Source: Methanoregulaceae archaeon PtaB.Bin056
GTDB taxonomy: Archaea; Halobacteriota; Methanomicrobia; Methanomicrobiales; Methanospirillaceae
Reading direction: 5' to 3'
NCBI GenBank assembly: GCA_002067095.1
Contig: MVQD01000097.1
Location: 1 to 64,000, forward strand
DNA: 64,000 nt
Part shown: positions 57,323 through 64,000 of the stretch, in pieces
How positions within the stretch are numbered: position 1 is the first letter of the stretch
Layout of the letters: each line of letters begins with the position of its first letter
Made by a program: the position numbers and the translations under genes
Notes under the pieces: generated by a model
Databases searched by the model: none
The model's input: only the letters and a program-made list of their open reading frames with translations
What the model was told of the DNA's origin: nothing

Positions 57323-57784
57323 ATGAAAATTCCACTGATCCTCCTCATCGTAGTCCTCGCGATTGTTGCCTCGGGGTGCACTGACCAGGCGCCTGATGAA
57401 TCCCCGTCCCCAGTTGCGGGGTCATTCCAGGCACACGCCGAAAATGCCTCAGTCCCCCACATCATCGGCACGTGGGCCGGAACGGGTATCGGCCATATCC
57501 AGAACGGGGGATTCCATGAACTCAAGGCGGTTGCCTATCACATCACGGAGCAGAATGGCTATGCCTTTGCCGGGAAGAAGGAGTATACACGGCCTGATGG
57601 AGAGACCCTTTCAGAGGCCTTTTCAGGGGTCTTTTCTCCAGGAGGAGAGATCCTGATCTGCGACAGCGGCTCTGGCTATTCGCTCGGCTCATTCACCGGG
57701 CCTGATCGGATGGATTTGAGCTATGCCGAAGACGGAGACGAGGCGCGAGCCTATTTCGTACAGCTTATCAGGCAGAAGGCCTGA
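57323..57784 (+). CDS. small secreted lipoprotein
   Basis: A 153-residue lipoprotein (lipobox VASGC at about residues 15-19, then a short Asp/Pro/Ser linker). The body, IIGTWAGTGIGHIQNGGFHE, KKEYTRPDGETLSEAFSGVFSPGGEILICDSG and SLGSFTGPDRMDLSYAEDGDEARAYFVQLI, looks like a small beta-barrel (lipocalin- or heme-protein-like) with no recognised active site. Function unknown. Start at 57323; the longer frame from 57284 lacks a signal-sequence context. Confidence 0.6.
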   Translation: MKIPLILLIVVLAIVASGCTDQAPDESPSPVAGSFQAHAENASVPHIIGTWAGTGIGHIQNGGFHELKAVAYHITEQNGYAFAGKKEYTRPDGETLSEAFSGVFSPGGEILICDSGSGYSLGSFTGPDRMDLSYAEDGDEARAYFVQLIRQKA

Positions 57785-58442
57785 TCATTCCCTGCATTTT
57801 TCACAGACTCGATATCGGCCGGAGGGCCAAAGCCCCCTCAACCCCTCTCCGGGCAGCACTCCTTCCAGGCTCCTGCACTCCCGATCGTCAGGGCCTTCAT
57901 ACCAGGGCACGCGAATTTCCGGAATTCAATTCTCCAACACCCCAACACAGCCGAATGGCTGACCTTCCCAGAGAGATAGCGGGGTCTTTGGCACTTGAGC
58001 CCACGCCAACGCCCGTCATGGCATGGGAAAAGGATCTCTATAGAGAGGGGAGCGCGGCGCACTTCTATTCCCCCCTCGATTTCTCTTGAGGATGGAAGAT
58101 GAAACGTGAGTGCGATTTCCGTCTGCCCCTTGTATCCCGAGGTGATCAATACAGGGGTGCAAGGTTCCCAAGCAGCCATGAGGGGTTACCAAGCCCGGGG
58201 GTCTCTTGTATCCACTCCTTCATTGTGGGTGTCTTTGCAGTCTCCCCCGTTATTGATTCCGTACCAATGGTGCCGCGGGACCAGGCGGACAGGAGTGCGG
58301 TCATTTTTTCATGGTTGTGCCCAGGAAGATTTCGTGCGCGGTCTTCAATTGCATCATGGGAGGGGGCACAGGAAAGATGTGGGATGGCTTGGGGATCAGA
58401 AGAAGAAAACAGGCGAGATGAGAGGAATTGGGGGGGAGAGGG
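57785..58442. other. 658-base gene-free interval with dyads
   Basis: Between the small lipoprotein and the histone gene. ORFs here (57838-58179 minus, 58099-58545 plus) show no family features and one runs antisense through the histone, so I leave them out. It includes a perfect 12-base palindrome TCTCTATAGAGA (58035-58046) and an 8-base core TTCCGGAA near 57915. I see no tRNA-like cloverleaf. Confidence 0.4.
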
Positions 58443-58649
58443 TCACAATGACTTTACCGCGAGGGCGACATCCTCTTCCTTGATGGTCTTTCGTCCTGCA
58501 TGCACCGCAAACTTGTTTGCCTCTTTGACGAGGTGTGCAATGTAGTCTTCTGCCTTTGCCACGAGCGCAGCCGCGCCGTCACTGCCGACACGCTCCGCTC
58601 CACTCTGCTTGGCAATCCTTACGACTGCCGCAATAGGTAAATCTGCCAC
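58443..58649 (-). CDS. archaeal histone
   Basis: A 68-residue HMf-type histone fold: ADLPIAAVVRIAKQSGAERVGSDG, a central helix, and the conserved HAGRKTIKEEDVALAVKSL at the end. It wraps DNA as dimers and extended stacks. The start is the GTG at 58649, which has gaggg five to ten bases upstream; the ORF extension to 58742 is not histone-like. A tandem TATA region lies at 58675-58693. Surface Lys/Arg positions are ordinary, so it should be functional. Confidence 0.94.
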   Translation of the reverse strand: MADLPIAAVVRIAKQSGAERVGSDGAAALVAKAEDYIAHLVKEANKFAVHAGRKTIKEEDVALAVKSL

Positions 58650-58674
58650 CTTGATTCCCTCAAACCAATAGAGA

Positions 58675-58693
58675 CTTATAAAGTATTTATAAA
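58675..58693 (-). promoter_or_regulatory. tandem TATA boxes of the histone gene
   Basis: The minus strand reads TTTATAAATACTTTATAAG, two overlapping TATA matches. The upstream one is centred about 40 bases before the GTG, leaving a short leader that contains the ribosome-binding site. Confidence 0.6.
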
Positions 58694-58873
58694 TTCCTCC
58701 GGGCACGTCTCCGAACAAGTCATAGACCAATGATGAGCCCATTCATCTGGAATCCCGCCGGGGTCCACCGGTTGTCCCGTAGCATCCCCCCGCGCCCTGG
58801 TCTGAAACAGTCCCACAGGTCGGGAATTTGCCGCCGGATCAGAGCCCGGCAGAGAGAAAAATGGAGAGATTTT

Positions 58874-59089
58874 TCAGGCGTTTTTCATCTTGGCCTTTCC
58901 AACAAACCCATCCTTGCCAAGATAATAGAAATAGCCTTTCTCTTTTGCGATCTTTTCAGTACCGACCTTCTTCTTCTTTCCGGTTTTATTGTTCTTCATC
59001 GGTGCTGCCCATACGTAGCCGTCCTTTCCAAGGTAATAGAGGTAGCCGGCTTCACGCTTGATCTTCTCTTTTCCAATTTTTGTACCCAT
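58874..59089 (-). CDS. small basic protein with two GY-YYLGKDG repeats
   Basis: A 71-residue, Lys-rich protein built of two similar halves: AGYLYYLGKDGYVWAAPMKNN (about residues 14-34) and KGYFYYLGKDGFVGKAKMKN (about 50-70), joined by KTGKKKKVGTEKIAKE. Similar small proteins occur in other methanogens; none has a known function that I can name. The basic charge suggests nucleic-acid or polyanion binding, but this is inference. TATA at 59111-59120 gives a leaderless-type spacing. Confidence 0.7.
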   Translation of the reverse strand: MGTKIGKEKIKREAGYLYYLGKDGYVWAAPMKNNKTGKKKKVGTEKIAKEKGYFYYLGKDGFVGKAKMKNA

Positions 59090-59110
59090 ACATTAAGTTT
59101 CCCATATCTT

Positions 59111-59120
59111 TATTTATAAG
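59111..59120 (-). promoter_or_regulatory. TATA box of the small repeat protein gene
   Basis: CTTATAAATA on the minus strand, centred about 26 bases before the ATG at 59089, so the transcript would start at about the start codon. Confidence 0.5.
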
Positions 59121-59187
59121 TGTTTCGGGTCTTTTGCCAGTTTCTCCTCCTTGGCACCTCACTCACCGGGTGTATTACGCAATCGAT

Positions 59188-59273
59188 CTGCCAGGTGAGT
59201 ATCAATGGAGTCCCGGAAACCCACCCATCCCTTTACCTGGCAGGGAACGTGAGGGGTAGAGACTTGATGGGTG
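59188..59273 (+). other. possible pseudoknotted structure in a 585-base gene-free interval
   Basis: The interval 59090-59674 has no supportable gene. Inside it, CTGCCAGGT (59188-59196) pairs perfectly with ACCTGGCAG (59235-59243), and CACCCATC (59222-59229) pairs with GATGGGTG (59266-59273). The two stems interlock as in an H-type pseudoknot. ACTCACC (59161-59167) could instead pair with GGTGAGT (59194-59200), giving a competing hairpin. A further stem GTGGGAG/CTCCCAC lies at 59449-59455 and 59483-59489. It could be a structured RNA, but matches of this size can also arise by chance in GC-rich DNA. Confidence 0.3.
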
Positions 59274-59674
59274 CCTGGGGATACAACAACAGGCGGCATC
59301 CCTTTGGCTGGAGCAGAGAACATGTCAGTTATCCGAAGGAATGAACGGTGTTTCACCCGGCATGCTCTTTTCCGGCCAAAAATTTTTCATCCGGCTGAAA
59401 TGGGTGACGGGCCCTGGGTGGGCGTGACCATAGTGGATATTCTGATGAGTGGGAGTCCGGGATTGAATGCACCGGGCCAAGGCTCCCACAACCCGATGGT
59501 TCCCCTCCTGCATGGAGAGGGTCACCAGACCGGGAGTCCTCCCTTTCACCATTTACACCGCTCTCCCGTTCGGATAAGCCGGTTGCCGGGATTATTATTC
59601 CCCATTCGGTCTCCGCGGCTGGCATCGGGAACTGCGGAGATGGGCCTACCGTAAACTCTATTCCCGGGGGGCTT

Positions 59675-60778
59675 GTGGAAATGATCTCTCACACAAGAAT
59701 TCATATTCAACCTGCCGCAATGAAAAGATCGAGCGATCAGGACATGGCCCGACATTTTCCCCGCCCGCGAATCGTTGTCAGCAGGTGCATCGAGTTTGAC
59801 CCCTGCCGGTATGACGGCACAATAATCCCTTCCCCTGCCGTCGATCGCCTGAAGAATTTTGCCGAGTGCATCCCGGTCTGCCCCGAGGTCGAGATTGGCC
59901 TCGGCATCCCACGGGCAACGGTGAGAATCGTGAGGATCGACAGTGTCGACCACCTCATCCAGCCTGCCACCGGCCGGGACGTGACCGGTGAAATGACCGG
60001 TTTTGCGACCCGTTTCCTGGACAGCCTCCCACCTGTTGACGGGTTCATCCTGAAGGGTGGATCACCCACGTCCGGGACGAGTAACGTCAGGGTGTACCCG
60101 TCCGCGGAAAAATCGATGGCAATTGACAGGTCCCCCGGGTTTTTTGCCCGGGAGGTACTGAAGCGGTTTGGGGATCTCCCCATCGAGGATGAACTGCGCC
60201 TCAAGCACCCGCGTATCCGGGATCATTTCCTCTCCGGGATCTTCACCCTTGCAGGTTTCCGCGAGGTCGAGGCGACCGGGGACCCCGAAGCACTGGTCAG
60301 GTTCCATGCAGAAAACAAGCTCCTGCTGATGGCCTCCCACCAGCAGCTGATGCGGGAGATGGGGAGATTCGTTGCCGAAAGAAGAGGAAAGGAGCCGGAA
60401 GAACTGTGGAGCCAGTACCGCCGCATGCTCTTACTGGCGCTCGCCCGGGTTCCGCGCTTCACGAGCCACATCAACGTCCTCCAGCATGCACTGGGGCATT
60501 TCAAGAACCGCGTCACCAGGGAGGAGAGAGAATACTGCCTCCAGCTGATCAGCCGGTACAGGGAAGGCCATGCCACACTTTCCGAGCCCCGCGACCTGCT
60601 CCGATCCTGGGTGATCCGTTTCCGGGACGAAAGCCTCATGGACCAGACGTTCTTTTCCCCCTATCCAATCGAACTTTCGGACCTGCCCGAAGAGATCACA
60701 GAGCGCGGGAGGGATGTCTGGAGGAACAAAAAGAGCACGGTCACGAGAGAGGGGCCTCGCGACGCGGGGAGAGGATGA
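59675..60778 (+). CDS. DUF523-DUF1722 fusion protein
   Basis: A 367-residue protein of two domains. DUF523 is at about residues 28-170 (RPRIVVSRCIEFDPCRYDG, CPEVEIGLGIPR, PPVDGFILKGGSPTSG, with a Cys motif typical of the family). DUF1722 (YbgA-like) is at about 215-330 (FHAENKLLLMASHQ, YLQLISRYREG-like segment). In bacteria such fusions sit next to photolyase genes; here the next gene is a photolyase-related protein starting within its stop codon (ATGA). Function unknown; linked to photoreactivation by position. The start is uncertain: ATG at 59675, 59720 or 59744. Confidence 0.8.
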   Translation: MEMISHTRIHIQPAAMKRSSDQDMARHFPRPRIVVSRCIEFDPCRYDGTIIPSPAVDRLKNFAECIPVCPEVEIGLGIPRATVRIVRIDSVDHLIQPATGRDVTGEMTGFATRFLDSLPPVDGFILKGGSPTSGTSNVRVYPSAEKSMAIDRSPGFFAREVLKRFGDLPIEDELRLKHPRIRDHFLSGIFTLAGFREVEATGDPEALVRFHAENKLLLMASHQQLMREMGRFVAERRGKEPEELWSQYRRMLLLALARVPRFTSHINVLQHALGHFKNRVTREEREYCLQLISRYREGHATLSEPRDLLRSWVIRFRDESLMDQTFFSPYPIELSDLPEEITERGRDVWRNKKSTVTREGPRDAGRG

Positions 60779-62322
60779 CGCCTGCGACCTCCGGAAAAAG
60801 AACGGGTATTTTGAAAAGCCCCGGAGCCACGCTTGTCTATCCCCACCAGCTCTTCCGGGAGAGCCCGGCACTCTCGAAAACCCGGCCGGTCGTGCTTGTG
60901 GAGGACCCGTGGTTCTTCCGGAGGCACCGGTTCCACGTCCAGAAGCTCATGCTCCACCGTGCGGGTATGCAGGCATACCGCGACTACCTTGAGCAAGAGG
61001 GGTACGAGGTAGTATATATCGAATCGGCAGAGATTCCCACGACTGCGGACATCTTCGTGCGCCTCTCAAAAGAAGGGAAAAGAGAAGTCCACTTCTGCGA
61101 TCCCCTCGAACACGGCCTCGGAAAGGAGATACACGCCGCATGCACAACGCACGGGATACGCCCCGTCGCCTACGAAAGCCCCATGTTCCTCTGCGACCGG
61201 GAATACCTCTACAGGTTCTACGAGGATAGCAGGAGGTTCCACCTGACCGAGTTCTACGTTGCGCAGAGAAAGCGCCTCAACATCCTGCTTGATGGGAACG
61301 GAAAACCGGTGGGAAAGCGCTGGACATTCGACACGCTCAACCGGGAACCCTTACCGGGGGATATCCCTATCCCCAAGGTCTGGCGCCCGGAATGGAACGA
61401 ATACGTTAAAAATGCGGCCGTTTACGTGAGGGAACAATATCCGGGTGCCCCCGGAGATCCTGACGATTTCTCCTGGCCCGTCACGTTCGATGACTCACAT
61501 CGCTGGTTTCTGGATTTCCTCGCATACCGCCTGGCACTGTTCGGGCGGTACGAGGATGCCATTCACCGCAGCGAGGCTTTCCTCTTCCACTCGGCGATCA
61601 GTCCCCTGCTCAACTGCGGGTTGCTCACCCCGGCAGGGGTGGTGGACGCCACCCTTGAGTATGCCGAAAGCCACGAGATCCCAATCGAGTCTCTCGAGGG
61701 GTTCATCCGCCAGGTCATCGGCTGGAGGGAGTTTGTCAGGGCAGTCTACCTGATCGCCGGGGAGAGGGAGCAGGCCTCAAACGTGCTCGGGCTTTCCCAC
61801 AGGGTGCCTCCCTGCTTCTGGACAGCCGCGACCGGGATCGAGCCAGTGGATGCCGTCATCCGTCGCGTGCATGATCATGCCTACTGTCACCATATCGAAC
61901 GCCTGATGGTGCTCGGCAATATCATGCTCCTCGCTGAGTTCCATCCCGACCAGGTCTATACCTGGTTCTCGGAGTTCTTCATCGATGCCTATGACTGGGT
62001 GATGGTCCCAAACGTCTATGGCATGAGCCAGTTTGCAGATGGCGGAATGATGAGTTCAAAGCCCTACGTATCCGGGTCCCGGTACATCCTTCGGATGAGC
62101 AATTTCAAGAAGGGCCCCTGGTGCGATCTCTGGGACGCCCTCTACTGGAGGTTCCTGTACGTCCACCGCGATATTTTTGCACACAACCCGCGGATGGCCC
62201 CCTTTATCGCCTATATCACCCGGATGCCCGAGGAGAGGCGATCGGCTTTGATCGACAGGGCCGGAGTTTACCTGGCCTCTATTGGGGCGTGTGCAGTCAC
62301 CCCGCAACTCTCTTCCCAATAA
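60775..62322 (+). CDS. photolyase-related protein (DPRP family), reduced Fe-S ligand set
   Basis: A 515-residue FAD-protein of the deoxyribodipyrimidine photolyase-related family (iron-sulfur bacterial cryptochrome and (6-4) photolyase group). Typical motifs are GATLVYPHQLF at the start, SHRWFLDFLAYRLALFGRYEDA, CHHIERLMVLGN, and NVYGMSQFADGG. The four Cys that hold the 4Fe-4S cluster in (6-4) photolyases of this group are only partly present: Cys near residue 281 (LNCGLL) and near 450 (PWCDLW) remain, while the CxxC that should follow MSNF (near 442) is deleted. Start overlaps the DUF1722 stop. Probably repairs or senses UV damage; its activity is uncertain. Confidence 0.85.
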   Translation: MTPATSGKRTGILKSPGATLVYPHQLFRESPALSKTRPVVLVEDPWFFRRHRFHVQKLMLHRAGMQAYRDYLEQEGYEVVYIESAEIPTTADIFVRLSKEGKREVHFCDPLEHGLGKEIHAACTTHGIRPVAYESPMFLCDREYLYRFYEDSRRFHLTEFYVAQRKRLNILLDGNGKPVGKRWTFDTLNREPLPGDIPIPKVWRPEWNEYVKNAAVYVREQYPGAPGDPDDFSWPVTFDDSHRWFLDFLAYRLALFGRYEDAIHRSEAFLFHSAISPLLNCGLLTPAGVVDATLEYAESHEIPIESLEGFIRQVIGWREFVRAVYLIAGEREQASNVLGLSHRVPPCFWTAATGIEPVDAVIRRVHDHAYCHHIERLMVLGNIMLLAEFHPDQVYTWFSEFFIDAYDWVMVPNVYGMSQFADGGMMSSKPYVSGSRYILRMSNFKKGPWCDLWDALYWRFLYVHRDIFAHNPRMAPFIAYITRMPEERRSALIDRAGVYLASIGACAVTPQLSSQ

Positions 62323-62386
62323 AAAAAGCCCGAGGAGAAGCCGGTAACCCACATAGCAGCGACCCTTCGCCCGACTTTCCTCCCGC

Positions 62387-63094
62387 TCACGACGTGGGGG
62401 CGATTTCCCCGTCCTCACTCCTTCTCTCTTCCTTCTCGATGACCCCGTCCTTCATGGAGATGATTCGGTCGAAGTACTTCTTGTGCCATTCCTCGTGGGA
62501 GACCATGACGATCGTCTGGTGGAGGTCCCTGTTCAGCCTCTGGAAGAGGTCGAGGATGATCCTGGAGTTCTGCGAGTCCAGGTTCGCACAGGGCTCGTCT
62601 GCGAGGAGGAGCGTGGGCCTGTTCACCAGGGCCCGTGCGATGGCGACCCGCTGCTGTTCGCCTCCGGACATCTCCCCCGGGAGGTGATGGATGCGGTTTC
62701 CGAGCCCGACAAGGGTGAGGATCTCGCTGCAGGCAAGCGTGCACTCCCGGGGAGTCATGCCCCTTGCCATGGAAGGGAGGTACACGTTCTCCTTGGCGGT
62801 CAGTTCGGGAACAAGGGCGTAGTCCTGGAAGACGTACCCAAGGCGCCTCAACCGGAACTGGGTCCGGGAACGCTCGTCGAGACTGCCGACATCGACGCCG
62901 TCGATGAGGATGGTACCGCTCGTGGGACGGTCGAGGAGCCCGAACATGTGGAGCAGGGTCGACTTCCCGCTCCCGCTCGGGCCCATGATCCCCACGAACT
63001 CGCCTTTCTGGATCCTTACCGATACACCATCGAGAGCCCTGACCTTGACCGCACCCATGCCGTACACCCTCGTGAGATCGCGTCCGATGATCAT
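62387..63094 (-). CDS. ABC transporter ATP-binding protein, MacB/LolD type
   Basis: A 235-residue ATPase: Walker A GPSGSGKST near residue 39, Q loop YVFQDYALVPELTAKENV, signature MSGGEQQRVAIARAL, Walker B LLLADEPCANLD and switch MVSHE. Its closest type is the exporter subunits of the MacB/LolD family. The permease gene at 63096 ends one base upstream of its start on the same strand, so they form one transcript. The cargo is unknown. Confidence 0.92.
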   Translation of the reverse strand: MIIGRDLTRVYGMGAVKVRALDGVSVRIQKGEFVGIMGPSGSGKSTLLHMFGLLDRPTSGTILIDGVDVGSLDERSRTQFRLRRLGYVFQDYALVPELTAKENVYLPSMARGMTPRECTLACSEILTLVGLGNRIHHLPGEMSGGEQQRVAIARALVNRPTLLLADEPCANLDSQNSRIILDLFQRLNRDLHQTIVMVSHEEWHKKYFDRIISMKDGVIEKEERRSEDGEIAPTS

Positions 63095-63095
63095 G

Positions 63096-64000
63096 TCAGC
63101 CCCGTATTGCAGAGAGAATGTCTTCCCGTGTGGTGATCCACGCAGGTACGTACCCCGCGATCAACGAAACCAGAAAGAGACTCATCGTGGACCGGGCGAT
63201 CAGGACCACGTCCACCACGGGGGCGACCGGGCCCCCCGGGAATACAATGGGATTTGCCGCGAGCAGCTGGAGGATGAGCAGGAGAAAGACGCCCCCCACA
63301 AGCGTCCCGATTGCAAAGATGAAGAGCGCCTGGAAGAGGTATGACTTGATGATGATGGAGCGGTCGATCCCGATCGCTTTCAGGATGCCGATCTGCTTGC
63401 GCCGGTATACCGTGTTGATGAAGATCACGATGAATATGACGACGATTGCAATCACAAGGCTCACCGCCGTCCCGATGAAGTTGATGATATTGAAGCTGCC
63501 GATGATCTGGTTTAAGAAATTGGCGGATTTCTCCTGCCAGGTCCATATCTTCTCCTGGACACCGTAGGAGAGGAGGGTGTTTCGCATCTCGTTCTCTTTT
63601 CCGGTCTCTATCGTCCGTACAAGGACCTGGTTTGCCAGGTCTTCGAGCCCGAACACCTCCTCGTACTCTTCTTTCGTGATGAATGCATTCGAATCGACAC
63701 TGAAGGAGTTCGAGGTCACGATCCCCTTGACCCGGTACTGCCGGGTCACGCCGTTGTTGAAGGTGACATCAACCACCCTTCCCACCTGCACGCCTCCAAG
63801 CGAGGGGACCACGTCGAGTTTCTCATCCTCGTTGCCCGCGAGCCGGAATCCGAGCACTATCTGCCCGGTATCCCCGTCAGCAAGGTATGAGCCGCTGGAG
63901 ACCTTCGTTCCAATTTTAAGCACTCCCTGTTCGTCACGGGGGTTGATCGCATAGAGGACAGGGTTGACCACGTTTCCCTTGTATGCAACTGTGGCACTGG
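63096..64000 (-). CDS. FtsX/MacB-like ABC permease (5' end outside window)
   Basis: The 3' 301 codons of a permease. The extracytoplasmic MacB_PCD-like region (FVVDVTFNNGVTRQYRVKGIV type; GKENEMRNTLLSYGV) is followed by the C-terminal FtsX domain with spans and the conserved RRKQIGILKAIGIDRSIIIKSYLFQALF loop. The reading frame stays open to the window edge; residues upstream of the Met at 63971 (ATVAYKGN) continue the domain, so that Met is not the start. Probably exports a peptide, lipid or macrolide-like molecule with the ATPase encoded next. Confidence 0.85.
   Translation of the reverse strand, partial: SATVAYKGNVVNPVLYAINPRDEQGVLKIGTKVSSGSYLADGDTGQIVLGFRLAGNEDEKLDVVPSLGGVQVGRVVDVTFNNGVTRQYRVKGIVTSNSFSVDSNAFITKEEYEEVFGLEDLANQVLVRTIETGKENEMRNTLLSYGVQEKIWTWQEKSANFLNQIIGSFNIINFIGTAVSLVIAIVVIFIVIFINTVYRRKQIGILKAIGIDRSIIIKSYLFQALFIFAIGTLVGGVFLLLILQLLAANPIVFPGGPVAPVVDVVLIARSTMSLFLVSLIAGYVPAWITTREDILSAIRG

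Noticed and set aside
57785-58442. A tRNA or other stable RNA in the long intergenic region
   Set aside because: No T-loop GTTC-A pattern, cloverleaf or known RNA motif could be seen by eye.
58099-58545. Plus-strand ORF in the gene-free interval
   Set aside because: Runs antisense through the histone gene and has no recognisable content.
59120-59344. 74-codon ORF opening with a lipobox-like FLLLGTSLTGC
   Set aside because: GTG start, no ribosome-binding site, and it overlaps the inverted-repeat region; the lipobox match is short enough to be chance.

Overview
The window is about 64 kb of GC-rich archaeal DNA, most likely from a hydrogenotrophic methanogen of the order Methanomicrobiales. 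The evidence is a methanogenesis marker 8 protein at 37935, a HMf-type histone at 58443, TATA-box promoters often placed about 25-30 nt from the start codon, the siroheme-dependent (Ahb) heme pathway, and multi-PAS histidine kinases with the archaeal T-R-H-D type H box. I found no rRNA, tRNA, CRISPR array, insertion sequence or prophage gene.

Layout. 0-8.4 kb: small metabolic genes (nitroreductase-like, GntP-type permease, acylphosphatase, two YkgJ-type Cys-cluster proteins, PNPOx-like, thioesterase, glutamine amidotransferase), a secreted tandem-repeat protein, an XRE regulator with a DUF2178-type membrane partner, and a small-multidrug-export-like protein. 8.4-22.6 kb: an ion-transport block with two different P-type cation ATPases, an NSS-family Na+ symporter, three CPA2 cation/proton antiporters (two with RCK domains) and a frameshifted ferric-reductase-like membrane gene. 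The first ATPase has an elaborate upstream region and a coupled 43-codon ORF. 22.8-32.6 kb: a redox block. A plus-strand set (NapH-like ferredoxin, cupin, small CxxC protein, siroheme-type reductase) runs towards a minus-strand operon katG-ahbD-ahbA-ahbB-ahbC, which pairs a heme enzyme with the four enzymes that make heme from siroheme. A rubredoxin-flavodoxin fusion is divergent from katG.

32.6-47.6 kb: signal transduction. There is a very large response-regulator/PAS/GAF kinase broken by two compensating frameshifts, a CheY-CheC-kinase overlapping triplet and a membrane HAMP-PAS kinase, interleaved with an ABC exporter and lipoproteins. 47.7-57.8 kb: cell-surface functions. A GH81-like glucanase overlaps a seven-repeat/PKD surface protein, and there are Cache-domain lipoproteins without any attached kinase. 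57.8-64 kb: histone, a small repeat protein, a DUF523-DUF1722 protein translationally coupled to a photolyase-related protein that has lost part of its iron-sulfur site, and a MacB-type ABC exporter running off the window end.

The strongest candidates for new biology are the katG/heme operon, the regulatory region of the first P-type ATPase, the GH81/propeller pair, the photolyase variant and the CheY-CheC-kinase triplet. All assignments come from reading motifs by eye; no database search was possible. Several frameshifts may be sequence or assembly errors.
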